Positions 27,000 through 36,660 are shown, counted from the first letter of the stretch. The stretch is 64,000 bases of DNA from Christiangramia gaetbulicola (GCF_003054225.1 NZ_QBKQ01000003.1:310001-374000); one strand, 5' to 3'. Numbers and translations: made by a program. Notes: generated from the sequence alone by a model not told the origin.

Positions 27000-28757
27000 T
27001 CACATTTCTTTTTCATTTAGCTGTTTTGCGTACAATTCTTTATAATATCCCGGAGTATCCAGCAACTGCTGGTGTGTGCCTTTCTGGACTATTTGTCCGT
27101 CTTCCAGGATGATTATTTTGTCGGCATTTTTAGCTGAAGAAATTCGGTGACTTACAATAATGGTCGTTTTATCCTTAGTGATCTCGAAAAGGTTGTTCAG
27201 GATCTCTTCTTCGGTCTCTGTATCTACTGCTGAAAGGCAGTCGTCGAATAACAGGATCTCGGGATCATGAATGATGGCCCTGGCAATAGAGACCCTTTGT
27301 TTTTGTCCACCAGAAAGGGTGATTCCTCTTTCTCCCAGAACAGTATCGTAGCCTTTGCTGAAGCCCATGATGTTTTTATGTACCGAAGCATTTTTCGCTG
27401 CTGCGATGATCTCCTCTTCACTAGCTTCGGTCTTTCCGAATTTGATGTTATTCCTTATACTATCGCTGAACAGGAATGCATCCTGAGGGACATAGCCGAT
27501 ACTTTCTCTCAGGCTTTCCAGGTTCAGGGATTCAATATTGCGCTCATCGATAAGGATCTCTCCCTGGTCGATATCATATAGCCGGCCTATCAATTCCAGG
27601 ATCGTGGATTTACCAGATCCTGTTTTACCTATTATCGCCAGAGTTTCCCCTTTGCTAACTTTGAATGATACATTCTTAAGGGCGGTGATGTTAGTATCGT
27701 CGTAGGTGAAACTTACATTCTTGAACTCTATGGTACCGTTGATGGTATCTGGTTCAGATTTTGGATTTGTGATCTCTGGCTTTTCGCTAAGGAATTCATT
27801 GATCCTTTCCTGAGAAGCTTCGGCCTGTTGTACCAGTGAAGTTACCCAGCCTATAGACGCAACCGGCCAGGTAAGCATATTTACATATAGAATGAATTCT
27901 ACCAGGACATCGATATTTTCGATCTCACCAGAAATTATTTTTCTTCCACCAACATAAATAACGATGATGTTGCTTATCCCGATCAGTAATACCATTAGAG
28001 GGAAAAAGAAGGCCTGTACCTTAACCAGGTCAATATTCTTATCGCGACTGCCGTTGGATAGTTCGGTGAAATTATCATTGGTCTGTGGTTCTATTCCGTA
28101 GGATTTTATCACCGCTATCCCGCTGAAACTTTCCTGGGTAAAGGTGTTCAGCCTTGAAAGGTATTGCTGTACCACCGTACTCCGTTGATGTATGGCCACA
28201 CTAAGTTTATAGATCGCGAAGGATAGAATAGGTAAAGGAATGACCGTATATAATGTAAGTCCCGGTGCAGATTTAAGCATAAAAATCAAAACCACTATAG
28301 TAGAGGTGAAGGTGGTTACACTATACATAATAGCCGGGCCCAGGTAAAGTCTTACTTTCGAAACATCTTCACTTATCCTGTTCATAAGGTCCCCGGTACG
28401 GTTCTTTTTATAGAAGTTAAGGGAAAGATCCTGGTAATGTTGAAAAACCTCATTTTTAAGGTCGTATTCCATATGCCTGGAAACTACGATAAAGGTTTGT
28501 CGCATTAAAAAGGTAAAAAATGCCGAAACCAGGGTGGTACCAATAATCAGCATAATATTGAATGCGAGTTCACTTTTCACCGTGGAAATATCGGTCACGG
28601 TACCATTGATATATTTTTCAATGATCACGGTACTTTTTCCAATAAAAGGGATGTAATAAATGGCGAATATCCTGGCAGCGATGGTGATCACCAAACCAAT
28701 CAATAACTTCCATTTGTACTTGTAAAAATATTTATTGAGGTGCTGAAGGTTTTTCAT
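27000..28757 (-). CDS. ABC exporter, fused permease-ATPase (MsbA/LmrA-like)
   Basis: A 585-residue half-transporter. Six hydrophobic helices span about 1-310, followed by an ATPase domain with Walker A IGKTGSGKST, Q-loop YVPQDAFLFSD, signature LSGGQKQR, Walker B ILLFDDCLSAVD and H-loop VSHR. It should act as a homodimer or heterodimer exporting lipid, peptide or drug; the substrate is not determined. In this family Glu normally follows the Walker B Asp; here the segment is LLFDD, so the catalytic Glu is replaced by Asp. That can mean a degenerate nucleotide site and a heterodimeric partner elsewhere. Confidence 0.9.
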   Translation of the reverse strand: MKNLQHLNKYFYKYKWKLLIGLVITIAARIFAIYYIPFIGKSTVIIEKYINGTVTDISTVKSELAFNIMLIIGTTLVSAFFTFLMRQTFIVVSRHMEYDLKNEVFQHYQDLSLNFYKKNRTGDLMNRISEDVSKVRLYLGPAIMYSVTTFTSTIVVLIFMLKSAPGLTLYTVIPLPILSFAIYKLSVAIHQRSTVVQQYLSRLNTFTQESFSGIAVIKSYGIEPQTNDNFTELSNGSRDKNIDLVKVQAFFFPLMVLLIGISNIIVIYVGGRKIISGEIENIDVLVEFILYVNMLTWPVASIGWVTSLVQQAEASQERINEFLSEKPEITNPKSEPDTINGTIEFKNVSFTYDDTNITALKNVSFKVSKGETLAIIGKTGSGKSTILELIGRLYDIDQGEILIDERNIESLNLESLRESIGYVPQDAFLFSDSIRNNIKFGKTEASEEEIIAAAKNASVHKNIMGFSKGYDTVLGERGITLSGGQKQRVSIARAIIHDPEILLFDDCLSAVDTETEEEILNNLFEITKDKTTIIVSHRISSAKNADKIIILEDGQIVQKGTHQQLLDTPGYYKELYAKQLNEKEM

Positions 28758-28810
28758 TCAGAGGATTTTGGCTTATTTGAGGATTCCGTAATTTAACACG
28801 TTTTAAATCC

Positions 28811-28837
28811 TTGTTTTTTAAAATATTATTATTTTTG
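28811..28837 (+). promoter_or_regulatory. promoter of leucine-type dehydrogenase gene
   Basis: TTG at 28811-28813, 16 bp gap, then TATTTTTG at 28830-28837, 53 bp before the ATG. Confidence 0.55.
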
Positions 28838-28890
28838 CGGTGGATTTTTGATCAAATTCAAAATCTGAAATTTTTAAAAATCAACAAACT

Positions 28891-29994
28891 ATGCAAGTTG
28901 ACGTTCTAAATGCAAATGAACTAAAAAAGTCTGCTCCGGTATTCGGACAGGTGTCGTTTGACGAACACGAACAAATCGTTTTTTGCAACGACAAAGATAC
29001 AGGTTTAAAGGCAATTATTGGTATTCATAATACTGTTTTAGGACCTGCGCTGGGAGGTACCAGAATGTGGAATTATACCAGCGAATGGGAAGCGGTGAAC
29101 GATGTTCTTCGTCTTTCTCGTGGAATGACTTTTAAGAGTGCTATTACCGGGTTGAATCTTGGTGGAGGAAAAGCGGTGATCATTGGAGATGCTAAGAAAG
29201 ATAAGACTCCGGCACTTATGAAAAGATTTGGTGAATTTGTACATTCTCTGGGTGGTAAATATATCACGGCAGAAGATGTGGGAATGGAAACTTCAGATAT
29301 GGATATCGTAAGAGAGGTGACTCCTTATGTGACCGGGATCTCAGAATCTAAAGGTGGAGCCGGTAACCCATCACCTATTACCGCTTACGGAGTATTTATG
29401 GGAATTAAGGCATCTGCAAAATTCAAATATGGAACAGATGATCTTGAAGGTAAAAAAGTACTGGTACAGGGAATTGGCCATGTAGGTGAAACTCTTGTAG
29501 AGTATCTTACCGGAGACGGGGCTGAGGTTTTTATCAGCGATATCAACGAAGAGCGTCTTGAAGAAGTAAGCAAGAAATATGGAGCTCATGTTTATACGGC
29601 AAGAGATATTTATTCTGCAGATGTAGACATTTACGCGCCATGTGCTTTAGGTGCTACTATTAATGATGATACTATTCATAGATTAAAAGTAGATATCATT
29701 GCGGGAGCTGCCAACAATCAGCTTTCAGACGAGGTTTCTCACGGGGAGATCCTTCAGAAGAAAGGTATCGTTTATGCTCCAGATTTTCTTATCAATGCTG
29801 GTGGGATCATCAATGTTTATGCAGAACTTGAGAACTACGACAGGCAGGAGATCATGCGTAAAACTGAAAATATCTATAACACCACACTTAGAATTCTTGA
29901 GAAAGCTTCTAAGGATGATATCACTACTCATTTTGCTGCCTTGCAAATCGCAAGACAAAGAATTGAGGACAGAAAAAATCAAAATTTAAATTAG
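28891..29994 (+). CDS. Leu/Val/Phe-type amino-acid dehydrogenase
   Basis: A 367-residue NAD-dependent dehydrogenase that oxidatively deaminates branched-chain amino acids to 2-oxo acids. Catalytic features are LGGTRMW (54-60), Lys82 in MTFKSAI, Lys94 in GGGKAVI (12-residue spacing as in leucine dehydrogenase), AEDVGM, and a Rossmann domain with GIGHVGETL. The substrate could be Leu, Val or Phe; Leu is the best guess because of length and motif spacing. It is monocistronic, ending in a hairpin that overlaps the next gene's leader. Confidence 0.88.
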   Translation: MQVDVLNANELKKSAPVFGQVSFDEHEQIVFCNDKDTGLKAIIGIHNTVLGPALGGTRMWNYTSEWEAVNDVLRLSRGMTFKSAITGLNLGGGKAVIIGDAKKDKTPALMKRFGEFVHSLGGKYITAEDVGMETSDMDIVREVTPYVTGISESKGGAGNPSPITAYGVFMGIKASAKFKYGTDDLEGKKVLVQGIGHVGETLVEYLTGDGAEVFISDINEERLEEVSKKYGAHVYTARDIYSADVDIYAPCALGATINDDTIHRLKVDIIAGAANNQLSDEVSHGEILQKKGIVYAPDFLINAGGIINVYAELENYDRQEIMRKTENIYNTTLRILEKASKDDITTHFAALQIARQRIEDRKNQNLN

Positions 29995-30012
29995 TCAGTT
30001 CTAATTTATTGA

Positions 30013-30046
30013 TATTTTTGCAGGGCGAAAGTGAATGCTTTCGCCC
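30013..30046 (+). promoter_or_regulatory. nusB promoter with overlapping hairpin
   Basis: TATTTTTG at 30013-30020 is followed 2 nt later by a 9-bp perfect hairpin (GGGCGAAAG/CTTTCGCCC, 30023-30046) and a modest T-rich tail. The hairpin can serve as terminator for the upstream dehydrogenase and would also form the 5' end of nusB mRNA. Confidence 0.55.
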
Positions 30047-30078
30047 TTTCTAATTTTCTAAAAAGTTCTTTTACAATT

Positions 30079-31023
30079 ATGTTGACAAGAAGACATATCA
30101 GGGTTAAAGTAATGCAGTCGCTATACGCCTTTAGCCAAAGCCAGAATGATAACCTTGCTACCGAAGAAAAATTCCTGATCAAAAGCATGCAGGAAATGTA
30201 TGACCTGTTTCTGCTTCAAATTAGTCTGATCACCGAATTAAGAGAACATGCAGAATCCTATTTAGAAAAATCCCAACAAAAACATTTAGCTACCAGCGAA
30301 GAGAAAGATCCCAACCGAAAGTTTGTGGATAACCAGATCTTCCAGATCCTTAATGAAAATGAAAGCCTCCAGAATGCTCTGGAAAAGCACAAGATCAACC
30401 AGTGGAAACAGGATGATGAATATGTGGCTATTATCTGGAACGAGGTTAGGAATAGTGCTGCTTACGAGGAGTATATGGAAACCCGCGACCGGGATTTCAA
30501 GGAGGATAAAAAGTTTATTATCCATATTTTCAAAGAGATCATAGCGCCTAACGAAAAGCTTTATGATTACCTGGAAGATAAGAAGCTTACCTGGTTGGAT
30601 GACCTTCCACTGGTAAATACGGCCATCCTTAAATTCTTACAGAAGATTAAGGAGTCTACAGGAAGAGAAAAGAAGATCACTCAACTTTTCAAAAATGAGG
30701 AAGATAAGGAGTTTGCGATCAAACTTTTTAGAAAGACCTATTTAAATGACGATGATCTGGCCGAAGAAATGCTTGGTAAAACACCAAACTGGGATAAGGA
30801 CAGGATCGCTGAGGTAGATATGGTACTTATTAAAATGGCTATCTGTGAATTTTTAAAATTCACCAGTATTCCGGTGAAGGTAACTATCAACGAATACCTG
30901 GAGATTGCAAAGGAATACAGCACGCCAAAGAGTAGTATTTTCATCAACGGGGTACTGGACAAATTATCCAAGGAATATCAAACAGAGGATAAGCTAAATA
31001 AAACCGGAAGGGGACTAATGTAG
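30079..31023 (+). CDS. nusB: transcription antitermination factor NusB, extended form
   Basis: A 314-residue protein from ATG 30079 (LTRRHIRVKVMQSLYAF). The C-terminal half (about 180-300) is the NusB fold, with WDKDRIAEVDMVLIKMAICEF and INEYLEIAKEYSTPKSSIFINGVLD. The N-terminal insert of about 150 residues is charged and helical; such extended NusB proteins are usual in Bacteroidota. It acts in the rRNA antitermination complex. A GTG at 30031 in the same frame lies within the promoter hairpin and is rejected as start. It is followed by DUF1573 and yajC. Confidence 0.93.
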   Translation: MLTRRHIRVKVMQSLYAFSQSQNDNLATEEKFLIKSMQEMYDLFLLQISLITELREHAESYLEKSQQKHLATSEEKDPNRKFVDNQIFQILNENESLQNALEKHKINQWKQDDEYVAIIWNEVRNSAAYEEYMETRDRDFKEDKKFIIHIFKEIIAPNEKLYDYLEDKKLTWLDDLPLVNTAILKFLQKIKESTGREKKITQLFKNEEDKEFAIKLFRKTYLNDDDLAEEMLGKTPNWDKDRIAEVDMVLIKMAICEFLKFTSIPVKVTINEYLEIAKEYSTPKSSIFINGVLDKLSKEYQTEDKLNKTGRGLM

Positions 31024-31076
31024 TTCAGAATTTTTATTATTTTTATCAATTAGAAATTTAACAAAATAACTTCACC

Positions 31077-31535
31077 ATGAAAAAAACAATTTTAATGTTT
31101 GCAGCAGTAGGGGCGATGCTGTTCACCGGATGTAAAGATAACGCTTCAGATAAGGTAAAAGCTGAGAACGTAGAGGCTTCTGCTGAACGTGACGCACAGG
31201 AAACTCAATATCCTGAGATCACTTTTGAAGAATCTGAATTCGATTTTGGTAATATCGCAAAAGGAACTGCTGTAGAGCACGTATTTAAATTTACAAATAC
31301 AGGAAATGCTCCTTTAGTGATCACAAACGCATCAAGCTCTTGTGGTTGTACAGTACCAACTTATCCTAAAAACGAAACTATCGCTCCGGGAGAAACTGGC
31401 GAGATGTTAGTGAAGTTTAATGGATCTGGAAATGGTCAGGTTACTAAAACAGTTACTGTATCTGCAAATACAGAATCAGGAAAAGAACAAATTAAAATCA
31501 AAGCTTTTGTAGAAGCTGACGAAAACGCTAGCTAA
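31077..31535 (+). CDS. DUF1573 lipoprotein
   Basis: A 152-residue lipoprotein (lipobox FTGC, Cys19). Residues about 50-145 form an Ig-like/ASH-type beta domain: FDFGNIAKGTAVEHVFKFTNTGNAPLVI, then SSCGCTVPTYPK. DUF1573 domains are common in Bacteroidota and of unknown function. It lies between nusB and yajC, 53 bp and 8 bp away, and probably belongs to the same transcript. Confidence 0.88.
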   Translation: MKKTILMFAAVGAMLFTGCKDNASDKVKAENVEASAERDAQETQYPEITFEESEFDFGNIAKGTAVEHVFKFTNTGNAPLVITNASSSCGCTVPTYPKNETIAPGETGEMLVKFNGSGNGQVTKTVTVSANTESGKEQIKIKAFVEADENAS

Positions 31536-31543
31536 AAGCATAT

Positions 31544-31837
31544 ATGGATCAATTAACACAGTTTGCACCAATTATTTTAATGTTTGTGGTCGTGTATTTT
31601 TTTATGATACGCCCACAAATGAAAAAAGCTAAACAGGAAAAGAATTTTGCCGCCGAGCTCAAAAAAGGAGATCGTATAGTTACCAAAAGTGGTATGCACG
31701 GTAAGATCGTTGACTTTAGCGAAAAGAATAATTCGGTGATAATTGAAACCGGAGCAGGAAAAATTACTTTCGACCGTTCTTCAATTTCAATGGAGATGAG
31801 TCAGAAACTTAACGAACCTGTAAAGGAAAAGAAGTAA
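31544..31837 (+). CDS. yajC: preprotein translocase subunit YajC
   Basis: A 97-residue single-helix membrane protein: helix about 8-24, then MIRPQMKKAKQEKNF and the cytoplasmic VTKSGMHGKIVDFSEKNNSVIIET domain. YajC associates with SecDF in protein export. It is the last gene of nusB-DUF1573-yajC and ends at a strong terminator. In related genomes this cluster often continues into other genes; here it does not. Confidence 0.94.
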   Translation: MDQLTQFAPIILMFVVVYFFMIRPQMKKAKQEKNFAAELKKGDRIVTKSGMHGKIVDFSEKNNSVIIETGAGKITFDRSSISMEMSQKLNEPVKEKK

Positions 31838-31857
31838 AAAATAATTCTTTAGAATAG

Positions 31858-31888
31858 AAAAAAGCAGCTGGAAACAGCTGCTTTTTTT
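31858..31888 (+). terminator. terminator after yajC
   Basis: Arms AAAGCAGCTG and CAGCTGCTTT with a GAAA tetraloop (31861-31884), followed by T. It also faces the convergent YdeI-like gene. Confidence 0.9.
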
Positions 31889-31890
31889 AT

Positions 31891-32484
31891 TTAGCAGTTT
31901 TTATACTTATCATTTAAGCCAACGCCGCTCTTGATCATTGGGATGACCTTTTCCAATCTGCTTTGCCTGGTAGCTTCTCTTTTAGCTTCAGAAATATGAT
32001 CTGCATATTCCCTTTGTTTACCTGGGGACAGCTTCTTGAAAGCTGACTTTAATTCCGGGTCTTTTTTGAAAGCCGAAGAAAGTTCAGGAGGTACGATCAA
32101 TTCTTTCTGTTTGGCTGGTTTGATCTCTATTCCTTCTTTCTGGTTTTGAATAGCCTCTTTGATATAAGGTAAAAGAATAGAGGTGTTAATTTCATCGCCT
32201 TTTTCAAATTTGATCTGCCTGAGAGCTTTCGTCTTGCCCTCCTGGGCGTTTACAAGCAAAGCCGTATTTTTCTTCAGCAGGGCGCCATTGAAGAACCAAA
32301 TTCCGTAATGGTTCTTAAAGGCTCCAATTCCAACTACATTTTTACCGTCGATGGTGTAGACCGGAGCTCCCCACTTTATTGTAGGCTCCAGCTCTGTAGT
32401 GAGCATCATCTCGTGCAGCTGTCTTAATTCTTCCTCCCAGTAGGAATGACAGGAAATATATTCTTCAACACTTTTAACCGGCAT
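31891..32484 (-). CDS. DUF1801/YdeI-OmdA protein
   Basis: A 197-residue protein with two modules: residues about 10-110 match DUF1801 (TIKWGAPVYTIDGKNVVGIGAFKNHYGIWFF), and about 130-195 match the YdeI/OmdA-type C-terminal helix pair (FKKLSPGKQREYADHISEAKREATRQSRLEK). YdeI homologues affect stress and antimicrobial-peptide resistance in some bacteria; no reaction is known. It lies 15 bp downstream of pepT in the same direction. Confidence 0.8.
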   Translation of the reverse strand: MPVKSVEEYISCHSYWEEELRQLHEMMLTTELEPTIKWGAPVYTIDGKNVVGIGAFKNHYGIWFFNGALLKKNTALLVNAQEGKTKALRQIKFEKGDEINTSILLPYIKEAIQNQKEGIEIKPAKQKELIVPPELSSAFKKDPELKSAFKKLSPGKQREYADHISEAKREATRQSRLEKVIPMIKSGVGLNDKYKNC

Positions 32485-32499
32485 GATCTACAATTTTAA

Positions 32500-33741
32500 T
32501 TACTCATACTTTCTGGCGGTCAATTCTGCTAATTTCACGATAACCTCCGTGGCCTTTTGCATACTTTCTACAGGTACGTATTCATATTTTCCGTGGAAAT
32601 TATGACCTCCTGCGAAAATATTCGGGCATGGAAGCCCCATAAAGCTTAGTTGAGCACCGTCTGTTCCTCCTCTAATTGGTTTTATTATTGGAGTTACATC
32701 TACTTCTTCCATGGCTTTTTGGGCCAGGTCTACGATGTGCATTACGGGTTCTACTTTTTCCCGCATATTAAAATACTGATCTTTGATCTCTATACTAATG
32801 CAGTCCCTCTCATATTGCGAACAGATATCGCTAACCAGGTCCTGCATCATTTGTTTTCTCGCTTCAAAATGGGTTTTATCGTGATCTCTGATTATATATT
32901 CCAAAATGGTCTCTTCTACATCACCATTAATACTGCTAAGATGAAAGAATCCCTGGCGACCTTCGGTATGCTCGGGGGTCTCCATTCTGGGCAGAGAATT
33001 AATGAAATCCTGAGCGATATACATGCTGTTCACCATCTTATCCTTGGCATATCCAGGGTGCACACTTTTTCCTGAAACCTTTACTACAGCCTGTGCCGCG
33101 TTAAAGTTTTCGTATTCAAGTTCACCGATCTGGCTGCCGTCCATGGTGTAAGCCCATTCCGCACCGAATTTCTCAACATTGAATTTATGAGCTCCGCGTC
33201 CAATTTCCTCGTCTGGAGTAAAACAGATCCTGATCTTTCCATGTGGAATTTCTGGATTGTCAACCAAATATTCCATAGCGGTCATGATCTCGGTGATCCC
33301 TGCTTTATCATCGGCACCTAACAAGGTGGTTCCATCTGTGGTGATCAATGTCTGACCTTTATATTGTTCCAGGTCTTCAAAATAGTCTGGAGAAAGTATG
33401 ATATCCTTTTCTTTATTCAGCACGATATCTTTCCCGTCATAATTTTCAATGATCTGAGGATTTACATTTGTTCCGGTAAAATCTGGGGTAGTATCAAAAT
33501 GAGAAACAAAACCTATTACGGGTACTTCGTGGGGTACGTTCGCGGGAAGGGTCGCCATTACATAGGCATGCTCGTCTATAGTAACCTCCTGTAATCCTAT
33601 TTCTTTAAGCTCCTGAACGAGTTTATTCGCCAGATCCCATTGCTTTTTAGTGCTGGGTGTATCTGTGCTTTTTGGGTCACTTTGAGTATCGATCTTTACG
33701 TAACTGATAAACCTATCAATTATATGCTGTTTATTGGTCAT
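32500..33741 (-). CDS. pepT: peptidase T (aminotripeptidase)
   Basis: A 413-residue M20-family dizinc peptidase that removes N-terminal residues from tripeptides. Metal-site motifs: [10 protein letters not shown] (His, Asp), [25 protein letters not shown] with the catalytic Glu, and MDGSQIGE, with [13 protein letters not shown] at the C-terminus. A lid/dimer domain lies between about 210 and 320. Full length. The divergent promoter region with pyrD contains a TATTTTTG element for each gene. Confidence 0.95.
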   Translation of the reverse strand: MTNKQHIIDRFISYVKIDTQSDPKSTDTPSTKKQWDLANKLVQELKEIGLQEVTIDEHAYVMATLPANVPHEVPVIGFVSHFDTTPDFTGTNVNPQIIENYDGKDIVLNKEKDIILSPDYFEDLEQYKGQTLITTDGTTLLGADDKAGITEIMTAMEYLVDNPEIPHGKIRICFTPDEEIGRGAHKFNVEKFGAEWAYTMDGSQIGELEYENFNAAQAVVKVSGKSVHPGYAKDKMVNSMYIAQDFINSLPRMETPEHTEGRQGFFHLSSINGDVEETILEYIIRDHDKTHFEARKQMMQDLVSDICSQYERDCISIEIKDQYFNMREKVEPVMHIVDLAQKAMEEVDVTPIIKPIRGGTDGAQLSFMGLPCPNIFAGGHNFHGKYEYVPVESMQKATEVIVKLAELTARKYE

Positions 33742-33759
33742 TTTTGGTTTGATTTAATC

Positions 33760-33767
33760 CAAAAATA
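33760..33767 (-). promoter_or_regulatory. pepT -7 element
   Basis: Minus strand reads TATTTTTG, 18 bp before the pepT ATG. Confidence 0.6.
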
Positions 33768-33829
33768 CATATATAGAAAACTGCTTCAAAACCTTTTAAG
33801 TTTTCATATAGTTTTTTCCATATTCATTC

Positions 33830-33837
33830 TATTTTTG
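33830..33837 (+). promoter_or_regulatory. pyrD -7 element
   Basis: TATTTTTG, 16 bp before the pyrD ATG; the predicted leader is about 10 nt. Confidence 0.6.
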
Positions 33838-33853
33838 CACAAACCTCACAACC

Positions 33854-34876
33854 ATGTATAAATCTTTAATTAGACCTGCACTTTTTAAATTTGACCCTGA
33901 AGAGGTGCACTATTTTACTTTTAATTTTTTAAGAAGATTTTGTAAAATTCCAGGCGCCCTCTCTTTTTTAAGGTCTAAATTCGGAATGGAAGACAAAAGA
34001 CTGGAGCGAGAGGTTTTTGGTTTAAAATTCAAGAATCCTGTGGGCCTGGCGGCAGGTTTCGATAAAGATGCCAAGTTGTACAACGAACTTTCAGCTCTTG
34101 GGTTCGGTTTTATCGAGGTAGGTACGGTAACACCAAAGCCGCAACCTGGAAATGAAAAACAAAGACTTTTCAGATTAAAAGAAGATTCAGCTATAATCAA
34201 TAGAATGGGCTTCAATAATCATGGGGTCGAAGAAATGGTAGAGCGTCTTAAGAAGAATAAAGATGTTCTAATTGGGGGGAATATAGGAAAGAATAAGATC
34301 ACGCCGAATGAAAAGGCAAAGGATGACTACCTATTTAGCTTCGAAGCTTTATTTGATCATGTAAATTATTTTGTGGTGAATGTAAGCTCGCCAAATACAC
34401 CGAACCTTCGAGAACTGCAGGATAAAGAGCCTTTAAAAGATCTACTCAATACACTTCAGCAAAGAAATGAGCAGAAGCCCGCTCCAAAACCGATCTTATT
34501 AAAAATTGCTCCAGATCTTACCGATGAGCAATTAATGGATATTATCGAAATAGTGAAGGAAACAAAGATCGCCGGGGTCATCGCCACCAATACCACTATT
34601 TCCCGTGAAGGTCTTAAATCTGAAAATAAGGATGAAATGGGAGGTCTAAGTGGTAAGCCGCTTACTAAAAGGTCTACCGAGGTGATCAGGTTCCTTTCAG
34701 AAAAAAGCGGGAAAGCTTTCCCGATCATTGGAGTTGGCGGGATTCATACTGCTGAAGATGCCATAGAAAAGCTGGAAGCCGGGGCTAGTCTGGTGCAGCT
34801 TTATACTGGCTTTGTATATGAGGGACCAGCGCTAATCAAGGCAATTAATAAGAAAATTCTGGAAAAAGGGCTTTAA
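33854..34876 (+). CDS. pyrD: class 2 dihydroorotate dehydrogenase (quinone)
   Basis: A 340-residue FMN enzyme of pyrimidine synthesis that transfers electrons to the quinone pool. The N-terminal amphipathic extension ([23 protein letters not shown], first about 40 residues) marks the membrane-associated class 2. FMN and catalytic motifs are [10 protein letters not shown], the Ser in [17 protein letters not shown] and [11 protein letters not shown]. Full length. It is followed after 3 bp by lysE-like gene, giving a two-gene operon. Confidence 0.96.
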   Translation: MYKSLIRPALFKFDPEEVHYFTFNFLRRFCKIPGALSFLRSKFGMEDKRLEREVFGLKFKNPVGLAAGFDKDAKLYNELSALGFGFIEVGTVTPKPQPGNEKQRLFRLKEDSAIINRMGFNNHGVEEMVERLKKNKDVLIGGNIGKNKITPNEKAKDDYLFSFEALFDHVNYFVVNVSSPNTPNLRELQDKEPLKDLLNTLQQRNEQKPAPKPILLKIAPDLTDEQLMDIIEIVKETKIAGVIATNTTISREGLKSENKDEMGGLSGKPLTKRSTEVIRFLSEKSGKAFPIIGVGGIHTAEDAIEKLEAGASLVQLYTGFVYEGPALIKAINKKILEKGL

Positions 34877-34879
34877 TCT

Positions 34880-35494
34880 ATGTTAGAGCAGTTAATTCCA
34901 TTTTTAACCGCTTCCATTCTTCTAACCTTTTCCCCGGGACCCGATATCATTTACGTGCTGGTGAGGTCTATAGCGAACGGAGCAAGGGAAGGAATAGTTA
35001 CGGCTTTAGGACTGGTTAGCGGAATTTTGATACATACCAGTCTGGTTGCCTTCGGGGTTTCAGCCATTATCAAGCAATCTGATAATATCTTTCTTTTCAT
35101 AAAGATACTGGGGGCGATATATCTATTATACCTGGCCTGGCAGGTCTACAAAAGTGATCCCGATATCGCATTTTCTTCGGAAGGAATTCGTGATAAAAAT
35201 TTATCTAGCTTATTTAGGCAGGGATTTATCATGAATGTTCTTAATCCGAAGGTTGGAATTTTTTTCCTGGCCTTTTTTCCCGGTTTCCTGTGGGAGCCAG
35301 AAGGGAATACCATACTTCAATTTTATATACTGGGATTTGTGTTCATGTTGCAGGCGCTGCTAATATTCAGCCTGGTCGCGGTTCTGGCCAATAAGATATC
35401 TGTTTATATTAAATCACATCCGGGATCTGGTATGTTTCTAAAATGGATGCAGGTAGTGATATTCATACTTATTGCGGTGCTAATTCTTCTTTGA
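34880..35494 (+). CDS. LysE/RhtB-family amino-acid exporter
   Basis: A 204-residue inner-membrane protein with six helices, starting LIPFLTASILLTFSPGPDIIYVL, the family signature PGPD. Central loop VLNPKVGIFFLAFFPGF is typical. It exports amino acids or their analogues; substrate unknown. It overlaps functionally with nothing in pyrD, but is closely spaced and co-transcribed. Confidence 0.9.
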   Translation: MLEQLIPFLTASILLTFSPGPDIIYVLVRSIANGAREGIVTALGLVSGILIHTSLVAFGVSAIIKQSDNIFLFIKILGAIYLLYLAWQVYKSDPDIAFSSEGIRDKNLSSLFRQGFIMNVLNPKVGIFFLAFFPGFLWEPEGNTILQFYILGFVFMLQALLIFSLVAVLANKISVYIKSHPGSGMFLKWMQVVIFILIAVLILL

Positions 35495-35590
35495 TCGGTT
35501 AAGGAATCTATAGTCTGAAATCTAAAAACCAGTGTTGAAATTTAATATTATCAATAAAACTATATTCTTTTTCAATTTTCTCTAAAATGC

Positions 35591-35598
35591 TATCTTTG
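35591..35598 (+). promoter_or_regulatory. -7 element predicting a leaderless transcript
   Basis: TATCTTTG ends only 5 bp before the ATG at 35604, which places the expected start of transcription at or next to the start codon. Confidence 0.55.
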
Positions 35599-35603
35599 GC
35601 CAT

Positions 35604-36467
35604 ATGGCGAAAGTAAAACTAATCGAATGTCCCAGGGACGCTATGCAGGGTATCAGGGAATTTATCCCTACCGAAAAAAAGGCTCAGTATATTCAGTCTC
35701 TGCTAAGATGCGGTTTTGATACCATCGATTTTGGGAGCTTTGTATCGCCAAAAGCCATACCTCAAATGAAAGATACCGCTGAGGTACTTTCCATGCTTGA
35801 TCTTTCAAGGACCAGGAGTAAACTTCTTGCCATCGTAGCGAATACCCGTGGGGCAGAAGACGCTTCAAAGTTTCAGGAAATAGATTATCTGGGTTACCCT
35901 TTTTCTATTTCTGAGAACTTTCAGATGCGTAATACCCATAAGACCATTGCAGAATCTGTAGAGGTGCTTCAGGAGATCCTGGACATTGCTCACAAGACCG
36001 ATAAGCAAGTAGTGGCTTACTTGAGTATGGGCTTTGGGAATCCATATGGTGATCCATGGAATGTGGAGATCGTAGGGGAGTGGACCGAAAAACTTTCGGC
36101 GATGGGAGTGAAGATCCTTTCGTTATCTGATACGGTGGGGACCTCAACACCTGAAATTATAGATTACCTGTTCTCAAAACTTATCCCGAAATATCCAAAT
36201 ATTGAATTCGGTGCACATTTACATACCACACCTTCCAAATGGCATGAGAAAGTAGATGCAGCCTATAAAGCGGGTTGTCATAGGTTTGATGGTGCTATAC
36301 AGGGATTTGGCGGCTGCCCGATGGCTAAAGATGAACTTACCGGAAATATGCCTTCAGAGCGTATGCTTTCATACTTCAACGCAGCCAAAGCAGATACGAA
36401 TATCAAAATGACCAGTTTTGAATCTGCCTATAATGAAGCCTCAAAGATATTCCAGGCCTATCATTAA
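35604..36467 (+). CDS. HMG-CoA lyase-like enzyme
   Basis: A 287-residue TIM-barrel enzyme of the HMGL-like superfamily, cleaving 3-hydroxy-3-methylglutaryl-CoA to acetyl-CoA and acetoacetate in leucine catabolism. Motifs: VKLIECPRDAMQG (start of barrel with the Arg-Asp pair; the common form is GPRDG), AHLHTT with the metal histidines, and the catalytic-loop Cys in GFGGCPMAKDELTGN. Methyl-citramalate-type activities are an alternative, but the GGCP loop favours lyase. Monocistronic, possibly leaderless. It fits with the leucine dehydrogenase 6 kb upstream. Confidence 0.88.
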   Translation: MAKVKLIECPRDAMQGIREFIPTEKKAQYIQSLLRCGFDTIDFGSFVSPKAIPQMKDTAEVLSMLDLSRTRSKLLAIVANTRGAEDASKFQEIDYLGYPFSISENFQMRNTHKTIAESVEVLQEILDIAHKTDKQVVAYLSMGFGNPYGDPWNVEIVGEWTEKLSAMGVKILSLSDTVGTSTPEIIDYLFSKLIPKYPNIEFGAHLHTTPSKWHEKVDAAYKAGCHRFDGAIQGFGGCPMAKDELTGNMPSERMLSYFNAAKADTNIKMTSFESAYNEASKIFQAYH

Positions 36468-36660
36468 TATTCAAAATTACCTTCCATGTTTTCTTTAAAT
36501 GAGGTTGAAATGAATGTTTCAGTTTTTATTTATTGCACACTTATTTTTCTTTTATCCTTTTTATCAGCTTCATTTTGAGAGTTTTTCTTACAAATTCCAC
36601 AGTCTCTTAAGCCTCACTATTAATAAGAATTATAGCTTTTTATAGTACTATTGGAAAAAG

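Noticed and set aside
30031-30078. GTG start upstream for nusB
   Set aside because: It falls in the 5' hairpin only about 5 nt from the expected transcription start; ATG 30079 begins the conserved sequence.
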